A stretch of DNA of 10,463 bases from an uncultured Blautia sp. (GCA_934408705.1 CAKRVL010000084.1:1-10463); one strand, 5' to 3'; shown: positions 1-6,266, numbered from the stretch's first letter. The notes: generated by a model from the sequence alone, not told the origin. Translations and numbers: made by a program.

Positions 1-452
1 CCAAAGCCAGTACCGCTGCCCTGGTAAGTTCCATCTTTATAGCCGCCTTCCGGAACTTCTGTAGTTGGTGTAGTGGTTGACCCTTGACCTACCCCTGAAG
101 ATGCAGCCGTTTTTACTGGAAGGGTCTTTGCACTTCCTTTTTTTATACCACTTTTTTTCCTTGAAATTTTGGAAGTTTTTTTCTTTGAAGAAGATGATGC
201 ATTTTTGCCTGCTTTCAGCAGACTCTCCTCTTCTGCCTCGTCATCTGCTGTCTCATAGGAATAGGCTGTTTCCAGAAGCGATTCCAGATCCTGGGATTTC
301 ACAACCTCTCTGGTTTCAGCAGTCACTTCTTTTCCACTGCTGCCAGCCTGAGCACCGGCTGCAGTCACAGCTACAATAACTACTGCCGCCGGAGCAAGCT
401 TCAACAGATTCTTTTTTTCAAAAGGATTCTTATCACTGTCTCGTTTTTTCAT
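1..452 (-). CDS. FMN-binding domain protein, membrane-anchored or secreted (C-terminus cut by window edge)
   Basis: The reading frame runs uninterrupted from ATG at 452 to the window edge (150 full codons) and has no stop. The N-terminus (MKKRDSDKNPFEKK) is basic. A hydrophobic stretch at residues ~17-35 (LLKLAPAAVVIVAVTAAGAQA) is either a Sec signal peptide or a single membrane anchor. A Glu-rich stretch, then a Lys/Ser-rich and a Thr/Pro-rich linker, run to residue ~136. The last visible residues, YKDGTYQGSGTGFG, are the usual opening of an FMN_bind domain (DGxYxGxGxGFxG). In that family the domain carries covalently attached FMN outside the cytoplasm and acts in electron transfer; the attachment motif would lie beyond the edge, so cofactor binding cannot be checked. 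AGGAG lies 6 nt before the ATG and supports the start. It lies ~100 bp downstream of the Tp47-like gene on the same strand, so the two may be co-transcribed or share a role. Confidence 0.8.
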   Translation of the reverse strand, partial: MKKRDSDKNPFEKKNLLKLAPAAVVIVAVTAAGAQAGSSGKEVTAETREVVKSQDLESLLETAYSYETADDEAEEESLLKAGKNASSSSKKKTSKISRKKSGIKKGSAKTLPVKTAASSGVGQGSTTTPTTEVPEGGYKDGTYQGSGTGF

Positions 453-492
453 GCTGTCTCCTGTAAAAAAATATAACCAAAATAATTTTCTC

Positions 493-521
493 ATTATAAG
501 CAAAAGCAGGGGGCTTTTAAA
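493..521 (-). promoter_or_regulatory. Possible promoter of the FMN-binding protein gene
   Basis: The minus strand carries a perfect TATAAT (+ 493-498), 40 nt upstream of the start codon at 452. The -35 position at 17-bp spacing reads TTTAAA, a poor match, and overlaps the preceding hairpin. The call rests only on the -10 box, so it is weak; read-through from the Tp47-like gene is equally possible. Confidence 0.28.
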
Positions 522-530
522 CGGCCCCCC
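501..530 (-). terminator. GC-rich hairpin after the Tp47-like gene, possible weak terminator
   Basis: On the minus strand GGGGGC and GCCCCC (+ 524-529 and 509-514) form a 6-bp GC stem with a 9-nt loop. AAGC upstream and GCTT downstream can lengthen it. It starts ~22 nt after the stop codon. The trailing sequence (TGCTTTTGCTTA) is only moderately T-rich, so it may terminate partially and let the FMN-binding gene be read at a lower level. Confidence 0.5.
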
Positions 531-551
531 GTTTCTTAGCTTTGTTTTGTC

Positions 552-3500
552 TTATTTTACTTTAACCTTAAATTTCTTAGATACTCCATTACTTGTAACA
601 GTAATGGTTGCAGTACCTTTCTTTTTACCCTTTACAACACCCTTTGCAGTAACAGTAGCTACTTTCTTGTTGCTGGACTTATATGTTACTTTTCCGGATG
701 GTGTGGCAGTTGCTTTGATTTTTATGGTTTTGCCTTTCTTGATTGTTGCAGAAGATTTTGCAAGCTTCAGAGAAGGTTTCTTAACCTGGATTGTCACCTT
801 GCTGGTATAGTTTCCAACTTTTACTGTAATTACCGTTTTTCCTGTCTTCTTCGCTTTTACAACGCCTTTGGAGGAAACAGTAGCTACTTTCTTGTTGCTG
901 GATGTAAATTTAACTTTTCCAGTTACATCATTTTTTACAACCGTAATGGTTGTAGAGGTTTTTCCTTTGGTGTAAATTGTGGAAGCTTTTGCAGTTGCTG
1001 TAATTCCTTTCACCGGAGCCGGAGTTGCGGTTGGTGCAGGAGTTGCGGTTGGCTGCGCTGGTACAGGTGTTGCAGTTGGCTGCGCCGGCACAGGTGTTGC
1101 AGTTGGTGCAGGGGCTTTTACCAGCAGATCAAGTGCCTCTCTTAAATGACCAATCTGCTCTGTTACTCCATTTGATGTCTGATTCTTAATATTTGCAAGC
1201 ATATCCTCGCATTCTGCAAGCTCGTTTGCAATCTTATCTTTAGCTGCCGCCCAGCTCTCTTTTGTATAATCAGCCTCTTTTAAAGCTTTTGCTTCTGCTA
1301 TGATTTTTTCCAGTGGTGCAGAATCTGCATCACCTGCTGCTTTTACAATATTCTTATCTGTTGCCTGTACCTTTACAACGAAATCCTTATATCCCAGTGC
1401 ATGCACAGTAAGCATCCAGTAACCGGTTCCATCATATCCTGCTGGAAGCTGGCATCTTCCGGACTCTGTAAGTCCAAGCTGGATTCCCATTGACTTATGC
1501 ATCCAGTTATCTGCTGCAAATTTAGTTCCATAATTAGCAATTCTGTTTGTGTAGGTAGAATCATTTCCATAATATGCCCATTCTACAGACTGCATATGTG
1601 CACCAAGATCACCATAGTTTCCGGTCAGGTCCACTCTCAGGAATTCACCATAGGAGCCATTTGCATCCTTTACTGTTACGGTAAGTCCGGTTGCCTCTTT
1701 CAGTTCTGCATCCTTAATACCAGACTCCGTTCCGCTCTGTCTTGCTCCAATTGTGAAGCTTCCATCCTCATTCTTTGTTACTTTTTTCAATCCATTGGTG
1801 TTTGCGGTTACATTTGCCACAGCTTCATAAGCTTTCAGATTCTGTTCTCCATATCCACCGATCAGCTGTCCACCATTCTTTACAATTGCATGACTTTCTG
1901 CAAAGGCTGCAAGGTCTGCTCTCTTAATCTGGATTGGTACATATTTCAGACCGGTTACCGAATATCCCTTTACACTGTTTCTGTTAAATGCTTCCGATGT
2001 TCCATCTGTGTAATAAACTGTTTTTCCGTCCTTGCTCCAATAAGAAACTGTTTTTCCGTTCAATACAGCAATTGCCTGGAAGCTGCCTCTGTGAAGCCCA
2101 TGGTTTGCAGTTGCTCTTGACACAGCATCAAATGCGCCAAGATCAGTTTCTCCTTTTCTGTCTTTCTCATCTGATGAAGCTGTTGAGCCTGCATTATATA
2201 CATCCTCAGAGGACCAGTATTCTGCCCAGGTAAGGCCTGCGTATACATATACATTTTCGTTGTAAACAAATGTTACATCCGGGTATCCTGCAGCGCTTAC
2301 TATAACTGTATCTCCATCCTTTACAGCAGCTTTAGAGTAATCAAGCGCTCCATCCTCCTGAACGATTTTTACAGAACCTTTTCCACTTGCAGCATACTTT
2401 TTGTCACCAATCTTTACTTTGGAAACTGTTTTGGTATATGCCGCAAACTGCTCTGCTGTAACGTCTGCTGCAGCAACCAGTTTTCCGTCATATTCGTCAT
2501 ATACAGCCATTACACCGTCTGTAGTTGCTGTAAAAGCAGCACTGATGGAAGCATATTTTCCATTTGCATCAGAGATTGTGAGAGTATGGGTTCCAGGTGC
2601 AAGATTTACAACCTTTACTCCTGTCTCTGTCGCTGCTACCTCAACACCATCAACTGCATATTTCCTGGAATAGTCAGCCGGAAGCTCTTGAGACAATTCC
2701 ACCTTCACCTCTGTATCTGTCACCTTAATATTGGCAGCGGTTGCGCTGATACCTGTTTTTACCGGAACGTAAGTATCTTCAATGTCAAAATTAATAATTC
2801 CCTTATTTGTATAATATGTTACGCTGGAAATTGTTTTGCCCATCATGGATACATAATGTGCAGAACTTACCGGACAGTCATGTACAGTTGTTGTAAAGCC
2901 CGTGCTCCATGCCAGATGACTGCCTTTATAGATGTTCTCCAGATGACGGAGAGCATATGTGGTTCCGTCTGTTGTATTGATCACAGCTCCGTAAATGCTG
3001 TCAGCTTCTCTGTCAATAACACCACCCAGTGTCTCTTTATTCAGATCCAGTTCATAATCTCCATATTTGGTATCTGTTGTAAATGTTGAACCGATTGAAA
3101 CGGTCTGTGCACTCATTCCCTGAACTGCGCCAAAGGAAATATTTCCATCTGCATCAACTGTAAGTTCTTTATAATAGGCTGGTGCCGGATCTGTTGCCAG
3201 TACATAATAGGAATAATCAGCAGCTTCGATCAGTGCATCTTTTCCTGTATAAGTATTCTTGCTTGTCTCACCTTTGTTGGTAACAGAGATTGTTACAGAA
3301 GTGCTGTCTGTAACCTGCTTGTATTTGTCAGTATTGTTGTTAAGCACGGACGCATCTGTTACTTTTACCGGGAAAGTAATACCTGCAAGATTTGTTCCTG
3401 CTGCATCTGTATGGTAAGCTGCATTTCCATTTATCATGCCTTTTGTTCTGGATTTATTTAATGTCGCTGAAGTAAATGCATCTACCTTTACATCATTATT

Positions 3501-3911
3501 TTTTAGTTCAGATCTGTAAAATGCCTCATAGGGAATGTTCATCAGAACAATCTGACCATCCTCAACGGTTTTCACAGCATCGGCTGCATTATTGTTTTCA
3601 CCTTCCGCATCTGCAGCTAAGTTTTCATCCGTTTCACCGTCTTCGAAGCCAAATTCTCCATCTACTGTTTCACCAGACTCAAAGCCAGATTCATTCTCTT
3701 CTCCAAAACCCGCCTCTTCCTCTGCATCTGATGTTTCTTCATAAATCCCAGCCCCCTTATCTGAAGTATCCGTCACTTCACTGGAAATTGCAGCTGTCTC
3801 TTCACCGGAAATAAAATCTTCTGCAAAAACACTCGTTGGAGTGCCTGTCATCGCTACAGCTACGCTCATAATGATCGGAGCGACTTTTTTGAATAACTTT
3901 TTGTCAGCCAT
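552..3911 (-). CDS. Secreted Tp47-like (treponemal penicillin-binding protein family) multidomain surface protein
   Basis: This is a 1119-aa exported protein. Residues 1-30 (MADKKLFKKVAPIIMSVAVA...SVFA|ED) form a Sec signal peptide with no lipobox Cys. An acidic Glu/Asp/Ser-rich stretch follows to ~115. Residues ~555-850 resemble Treponema pallidum Tp47 closely: GLTWAEYW, GAFDAVSRAT, GLKYVP, YYGNDSTYTN, ANYGTKFAADNW, GTGYWMLTVHALGYKD. Residues ~120-400 look like a diverged copy of the same unit. A FIVAR-like helical stretch (~860-933), a Pro/Thr/Ala linker of TATPVPAQP repeats (~934-967) and two Big_2 Ig-like domains (~970-1119, each with SSNKKVATV) end the protein. Tp47 binds and hydrolyses beta-lactams, but its fold is not that of classical transpeptidases; activity here is unproven. 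No sortase or LPxTG signal is seen; the basic Big_2 end may contact the cell wall. The ATG at 3911 is chosen over one 15 nt upstream because AGGAGG sits 6 nt before it and overlaps the upstream candidate. Confidence 0.85.
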   Translation of the reverse strand: MADKKLFKKVAPIIMSVAVAMTGTPTSVFAEDFISGEETAAISSEVTDTSDKGAGIYEETSDAEEEAGFGEENESGFESGETVDGEFGFEDGETDENLAADAEGENNNAADAVKTVEDGQIVLMNIPYEAFYRSELKNNDVKVDAFTSATLNKSRTKGMINGNAAYHTDAAGTNLAGITFPVKVTDASVLNNNTDKYKQVTDSTSVTISVTNKGETSKNTYTGKDALIEAADYSYYVLATDPAPAYYKELTVDADGNISFGAVQGMSAQTVSIGSTFTTDTKYGDYELDLNKETLGGVIDREADSIYGAVINTTDGTTYALRHLENIYKGSHLAWSTGFTTTVHDCPVSSAHYVSMMGKTISSVTYYTNKGIINFDIEDTYVPVKTGISATAANIKVTDTEVKVELSQELPADYSRKYAVDGVEVAATETGVKVVNLAPGTHTLTISDANGKYASISAAFTATTDGVMAVYDEYDGKLVAAADVTAEQFAAYTKTVSKVKIGDKKYAASGKGSVKIVQEDGALDYSKAAVKDGDTVIVSAAGYPDVTFVYNENVYVYAGLTWAEYWSSEDVYNAGSTASSDEKDRKGETDLGAFDAVSRATANHGLHRGSFQAIAVLNGKTVSYWSKDGKTVYYTDGTSEAFNRNSVKGYSVTGLKYVPIQIKRADLAAFAESHAIVKNGGQLIGGYGEQNLKAYEAVANVTANTNGLKKVTKNEDGSFTIGARQSGTESGIKDAELKEATGLTVTVKDANGSYGEFLRVDLTGNYGDLGAHMQSVEWAYYGNDSTYTNRIANYGTKFAADNWMHKSMGIQLGLTESGRCQLPAGYDGTGYWMLTVHALGYKDFVVKVQATDKNIVKAAGDADSAPLEKIIAEAKALKEADYTKESWAAAKDKIANELAECEDMLANIKNQTSNGVTEQIGHLREALDLLVKAPAPTATPVPAQPTATPVPAQPTATPAPTATPAPVKGITATAKASTIYTKGKTSTTITVVKNDVTGKVKFTSSNKKVATVSSKGVVKAKKTGKTVITVKVGNYTSKVTIQVKKPSLKLAKSSATIKKGKTIKIKATATPSGKVTYKSSNKKVATVTAKGVVKGKKKGTATITVTSNGVSKKFKVKVK
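651..902. repeat. Identical 27-bp direct repeats inside the two Big_2 domains
   Basis: Positions 651-677 and 876-902 are identical (AACAGTAGCTACTTTCTTGT then TGCTGGA). They encode the shared SSNKKVATV core of the two C-terminal Ig-like domains. Exact identity at the DNA level suggests recent duplication or gene conversion of the domain. Confidence 0.8.
1051..1104. repeat. Two tandem 27-bp units in the Pro/Thr-rich linker
   Basis: Units 1051-1077 and 1078-1104 differ at two bases. Each encodes nine residues of the TATPVPAQP linker of the Tp47-like protein. Related shorter copies lie on both sides. Such a tract could vary in copy number between strains. Confidence 0.8.
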
Positions 3912-3923
3912 CTTCTTCCTCCT
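3912..3923 (-). promoter_or_regulatory. Ribosome binding site that sets the start of the Tp47-like gene
   Basis: AGGAGG on the minus strand (+ 3918-3923) lies 6 nt before the ATG at 3911. The alternative ATG at 3926 overlaps this site and has no Shine-Dalgarno sequence of its own, so the downstream start (MADKK...) is preferred. Confidence 0.8.
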
Positions 3924-3959
3924 CATACAATATTAATTAGTGCATTCTAACCAATGTTT

Positions 3960-3988
3960 ATTTTACAGATTTATATTAGTCTTGTCTA
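3960..3988 (-). promoter_or_regulatory. Sigma-A-type promoter of the Tp47-like gene
   Basis: The minus strand reads TAGACA, a 17-bp spacer, then TAAAAT, each one base off consensus. The start site would fall near 3953, giving a ~42-nt leader with the ribosome site near its end. It lies between the dapF-family terminator and the start codon, so the gene need not depend on upstream transcription. Confidence 0.55.
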
Positions 3989-4007
3989 TCTCTTTTTAGG
4001 CAAGACT
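3978..4007. promoter_or_regulatory. Inverted repeat overlapping the -35 box, candidate operator
   Basis: AGTCTTG (3978-3984) and CAAGACT (4001-4007) are perfect inverted repeats. After one mismatch CTA and TAG also pair, leaving an 8-nt centre. The promoter-proximal arm covers part of the -35 box and spacer of the Tp47-like gene promoter, the expected place for a repressor or response-regulator site. The regulator is unknown. Confidence 0.45.
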
Positions 4008-4065
4008 TTGTACTTTTTTTATCAATAACAAAGCGGATATCACGAAGTAATTTCCTGTTACAGGC

Positions 4066-4116
4066 AAAAAAAGGATCCCGGCACAGAAGTCTTCTTACTT
4101 CCATACCTGGATCCTT
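4066..4116 (-). terminator. Intrinsic terminator of the DapF-family gene
   Basis: On the minus strand AAGGATCC (+ 4109-4116) pairs with GGATCCTT (+ 4071-4078). After one A/G mismatch a further 10 pairs form, including three G-U, between + 4098-4107 and 4080-4089, closing an 8-nt loop. Seven T residues end the structure. It begins 18 nt after the stop codon. This is the clearest terminator in the window. Confidence 0.9.
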
Positions 4117-4134
4117 ATACGTGATATTTCATTT

Positions 4135-4983
4135 TTATGAGAAAAAGCTCTCCGCTATACTCATTTCCCCAATATACCCTACTATTCCTGTCATAAAAAC
4201 TGTTCCGTCTTCTTTAATATCGATCTGAAGCATACCACCTGGCTGATTTACATTGATTCTGCTTTCCATCAGACCTTTTCTGTATGCAGCAATAGCAGCA
4301 GCACAGCTTCCCGTACCGGAAGCCTTCGTATATCCGGAGCCACGCTCCCAGATTTCTATATCCAGATTTCCCTTGTCAATCTTACGGCAGATCTGCAGAT
4401 TCACTCTTTCAGGGAACTCCTCTGCATTTTCCACATGCGGTCCAAGCTCTCTCACCTTTTCCGGAGACACCTGATCCATAAAGATAATACAGTGTGGATT
4501 TCCAATGGTCAGACAGGTTGCTTTATATTCCTCATTGTTAAAGGTAAAGTTCTCGTCAATCACTTCACGAACCTCACCGGTCACAGGAATTTCTTTTGAA
4601 AGAAAGGAAGCCTTTCCCATATTGACACGAAATTCTGTTGCTCTGGCATTCAGGCACTCCACTTCAATAGTTCCTGATAAGGTTTCAATGGCAAATTTTT
4701 TCTCAGTCACATACTCATTGTCCAGAAGGTATTTTGCAAAAATACAGACACCATTTCCACTGATGGCAGCTTCGCTTCCGTCGGAATTGAAAATATGCAT
4801 TCCCATTTTTCCATTTATATCAACCGGACCATATAATACGCCGTCTGCACCAAGGCCAAATCCACGCTGGCAAAGAAGTGCTACTTTTTTCCCCTGGAGC
4901 TGCAGCTGATTTTTCCTTGCATCCAGTACCAGATAATCATTTCCAAGTCCCTGATATTTCGTCATGATAATGCTGTCTCTCAT
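4135..4983 (-). CDS. dapF: DapF-family epimerase (annotated type: diaminopimelate epimerase) with both catalytic Cys replaced by Ser
   Basis: This 282-aa protein has the usual DapF length and landmarks: TKYQGLGNDYLVLD at the N-terminus, NSDGS (66-70), GNPH (161-164), FPERVN (190-195) and ERGSGYT (213-219). DapF interconverts LL- and meso-diaminopimelate in lysine and peptidoglycan synthesis, using two cysteines as acid and base. The first lies in NxDGSx4CGNGxR; here the sequence is NSDGSEAAISGNGVC, with Ser75 at that place and Cys instead of the Arg. The second lies in GETxACGTG; here it is GYTKASGTGSC, with Ser222 and Tyr for Glu. Both Ser codons (AGT, TCC) were read directly from the DNA. 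The protein may be a diverged racemase, isomerase or binding protein rather than the housekeeping enzyme. A GGAAAG-type ribosome site precedes the ATG at 4983. The gene is transcribed alone, away from araC, and ends in a strong terminator. Confidence 0.85.
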   Translation of the reverse strand: MRDSIIMTKYQGLGNDYLVLDARKNQLQLQGKKVALLCQRGFGLGADGVLYGPVDINGKMGMHIFNSDGSEAAISGNGVCIFAKYLLDNEYVTEKKFAIETLSGTIEVECLNARATEFRVNMGKASFLSKEIPVTGEVREVIDENFTFNNEEYKATCLTIGNPHCIIFMDQVSPEKVRELGPHVENAEEFPERVNLQICRKIDKGNLDIEIWERGSGYTKASGTGSCAAAIAAYRKGLMESRINVNQPGGMLQIDIKEDGTVFMTGIVGYIGEMSIAESFFS

Positions 4984-5025
4984 TGCTTTCTTTCCTTTCT
5001 TTGCAAATTATCATCTTATGAATTC

Positions 5026-5054
5026 AGTATATCGTTTATTTTTTTCTATGTATA
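5026..5054 (-). promoter_or_regulatory. Promoter candidate of the DapF-family gene
   Basis: The minus strand reads TATACA, a 17-bp A-rich spacer, then TATACT (4/6 and 5/6 matches). The predicted start site near 5019 gives a ~35-nt leader. An alternative uses the palindromic TTGCAA at 5076-5081 with TATATA or CTATAT near 5051-5057. Confidence 0.42.
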
Positions 5055-5075
5055 TAGAATAACTTGCGAAGTATA

Positions 5076-5105
5076 TTGCAAAAAATGCTGTTTTTCATTT
5101 ATAAT
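5076..5105 (+). promoter_or_regulatory. Promoter reading into the structured element and the araC-family gene
   Basis: TTGCAA (5076-5081), an 18-bp spacer and a perfect TATAAT (5100-5105). Transcription would start near 5112, at the left end of the inverted-repeat element, and give a leader of ~235 nt before the araC start codon. The -35 is a 4/6 match; the -10 is exact. Confidence 0.5.
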
Positions 5106-5109
5106 GAAT

Positions 5110-5314
5110 ATGATATGGGTGTCAAAAAGTCTTTTGACACTCATTTGATACCCGGATTGCTACGCAGCTACGCTGCTCCCGCAATCCTCCAAATATGAGA
5201 AATCCGCTGATTTACTGCGTAAATCGCTACTTTCTCATATTTGGCGTGTCCCAAGTTCAAAAGCCTTATCGTGCAAGCACGAACAGCTTTTTGACCTTTT
5301 GACACTGGTATCAT
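5110..5314. repeat. 205-bp multi-hairpin element with imperfect terminal inverted repeats (MITE-like or structured leader RNA)
   Basis: The ends ATGATA-TGG-GTGTCAAAA (5110-5127) and TTTTGACAC-TGG-TATCAT (5297-5314) are inverted repeats with 15 of 18 matching. Inside are four hairpins in order. A: GTGTCAAAA/TTTTGACAC (5119-5127/5132-5140), 4-nt loop. B: GGATTGC/GCAATCC (5154-5160/5181-5187) with inner GCAGC/GCTGC. C: a perfect 14-bp stem from CCAAATATGAGAAA (5189-5202) to 5231-5244, with inner ATTTAC/GTAAAT. D: TCAAAAGC/GC(T)TTTTGA around TCGTGC/GCACGA (5269-5282). GATACC (5147-5152) can pair with GGTATC (5307-5312), closing B, C and D into a multi-branched fold. CTTTTGACACT occurs as an 11-bp direct repeat at 5131 and 5296. 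No coding frame fits. It fills most of the 362-bp gap between the dapF-family and araC genes; the rest of that gap holds the two promoters. Confidence 0.7.
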
Positions 5315-5331
5315 GAATATATATTCAAAAC

Positions 5332-5336
5332 AGGAG
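5332..5336 (+). promoter_or_regulatory. Ribosome binding site that sets the araC-family start
   Basis: AGGAG lies 9 nt before ATG 5346. The upstream in-frame ATG at 5313 has no Shine-Dalgarno sequence and lies inside the terminal repeat of the hairpin element, so 5346 is the better start. Confidence 0.7.
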
Positions 5337-5345
5337 CCAAAGCAT

Positions 5346-6176
5346 ATGAATTATTTCAATGAGCCAACAGAAAAAACCGGATATCTGGAGCAGGACTTCA
5401 GGCTTTTCCATATCAAAGACCAGACTAAGCGTGAATTTTCCTACCATTATCATGACTTTCATAAGGTAATCATCTTTCTTTCAGGAAAGGCTGCCTATCA
5501 CATTGAAGGAAAATCTTACTATCTGAAGCCCTGGGACATCCTTCTTGTAAACCGTCATGCGATCCACAAACCGGAAATTGATTTTTCCGTTCCTTATGAA
5601 CGTTTTGTACTATGGATCCGCGATGATATCAGGTTCACAGAGCTGCTCAGCTGCTTTCAGAAAGCGATTGACAGAAGCTTCAACCTGATCCGCCTTGATT
5701 CGGGCACTCAGGAAAAATTAAAACAGCTTCTATATGAGCTGGAAGCTGCCCTGAAAGACCAGAAATTTGGCAGTGAACTCCTTAGCACCGCCCTTTTCAC
5801 TCAGTTCATGGTTTATGTAAACCGTATTTTCCTGGAAAAGCAATATATCCACGACACTCACTCTTATAGCAGTGACTCCCAGATAGAGGAGCTTCTCCGT
5901 TATATCAACCACAACCTTACTGAAGATCTGTCCATTGAAACCCTTGCCCGGAAATATTACCTCAGCAAATACCATATGATGCGCAAATTCAAGGATGAAA
6001 CCGGCTACACCATACACAGCTACATCGTAAATAAGCGTCTGCTCCTTGCGCGCACCAGGATTGGAGAGGGCGTCCCTGTCCTAAAAGCAGCCCAGCTCAG
6101 CGGCTTTTCCGATTATACAACCTTCTCCAGAGCCTACAAAAAGCAATTTGGAACTGCGCCAAGCCAGATGCTGTAA
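5346..6176 (+). CDS. AraC-family transcriptional regulator with N-terminal cupin domain
   Basis: This is a 276-aa one-component DNA-binding regulator. Residues ~20-90 form a cupin ligand-sensing domain (YHYHDFHKVIIFLSGKAAYH, then YLKPWDILLVNRHAIHKPEI) of the kind that binds sugars or other small molecules. A helical linker with the dimerisation region follows. The C-terminal ~98 residues hold the double helix-turn-helix of the family: LSIETLARKYYLSKYHMMRKFKDETG for the first and a second ending in SGFSDYTTFSRAYKKQFGTAPSQ, the family signature. Ligand and targets cannot be told from sequence. No sugar-utilisation gene is adjacent; the nearest genes are the divergent dapF-family gene and convergent secA, so it may act in trans or on the divergent gene. 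Its 5' region contains the hairpin element, which could influence its expression. An in-frame ATG at 5313 would add 11 residues but lacks a ribosome site. Confidence 0.9.
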   Translation: MNYFNEPTEKTGYLEQDFRLFHIKDQTKREFSYHYHDFHKVIIFLSGKAAYHIEGKSYYLKPWDILLVNRHAIHKPEIDFSVPYERFVLWIRDDIRFTELLSCFQKAIDRSFNLIRLDSGTQEKLKQLLYELEAALKDQKFGSELLSTALFTQFMVYVNRIFLEKQYIHDTHSYSSDSQIEELLRYINHNLTEDLSIETLARKYYLSKYHMMRKFKDETGYTIHSYIVNKRLLLARTRIGEGVPVLKAAQLSGFSDYTTFSRAYKKQFGTAPSQML

Positions 6177-6221
6177 GCACTATCTGGCAGGGTAAATTCT
6201 CCAACCTGTTCTTCTCATAAC

Positions 6222-6266
6222 AAAAGAGCGGATCCTCAAAGATATTTCACCTCTGAAGATTCGCTC
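6222..6266 (-). terminator. Intrinsic terminator of secA
   Basis: On the minus strand GAGCGAATCTTCA (+ 6254-6266) pairs with TGAGGATCCGCTC (+ 6226-6238): 13 positions, one mismatch and one G-U, with a 15-nt loop, followed by TTTTGTT. The plus side lacks a T-tract, so it serves secA rather than the convergent araC gene, for which I see no separate terminator. Confidence 0.75.

Noticed and set aside
77..379. 100-aa open frame on the plus strand
   Set aside because: Antisense to the FMN-binding protein, which has a signal segment, an AGGAG site and a recognisable domain start. The Phe/Leu-rich reading is the complement of Lys-rich codons.
1497..2120. 207-aa open frame on the plus strand
   Set aside because: Antisense to the Tp47-like gene; Cys/Ser/Ile-rich composition, with no ribosome site or family motif seen.
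552..3911. Classical penicillin-binding transpeptidase or serine beta-lactamase
   Set aside because: No SxxK-SxN-KTG motif set in the right order was seen. The resemblance is to Tp47, which has a different fold.
5119..5305. CRISPR-like array from the recurring GTGTCAAAA/TTTTGACAC
   Set aside because: The copies are few, inverted as well as direct, and not spaced by regular unique spacers; no cas gene is present. They fit a hairpin element.
6186..6212. Terminator hairpin for the araC gene (CAGG/CCTG)
   Set aside because: Only four pairs around a ~14-nt loop with a weak T-tract; not convincing.
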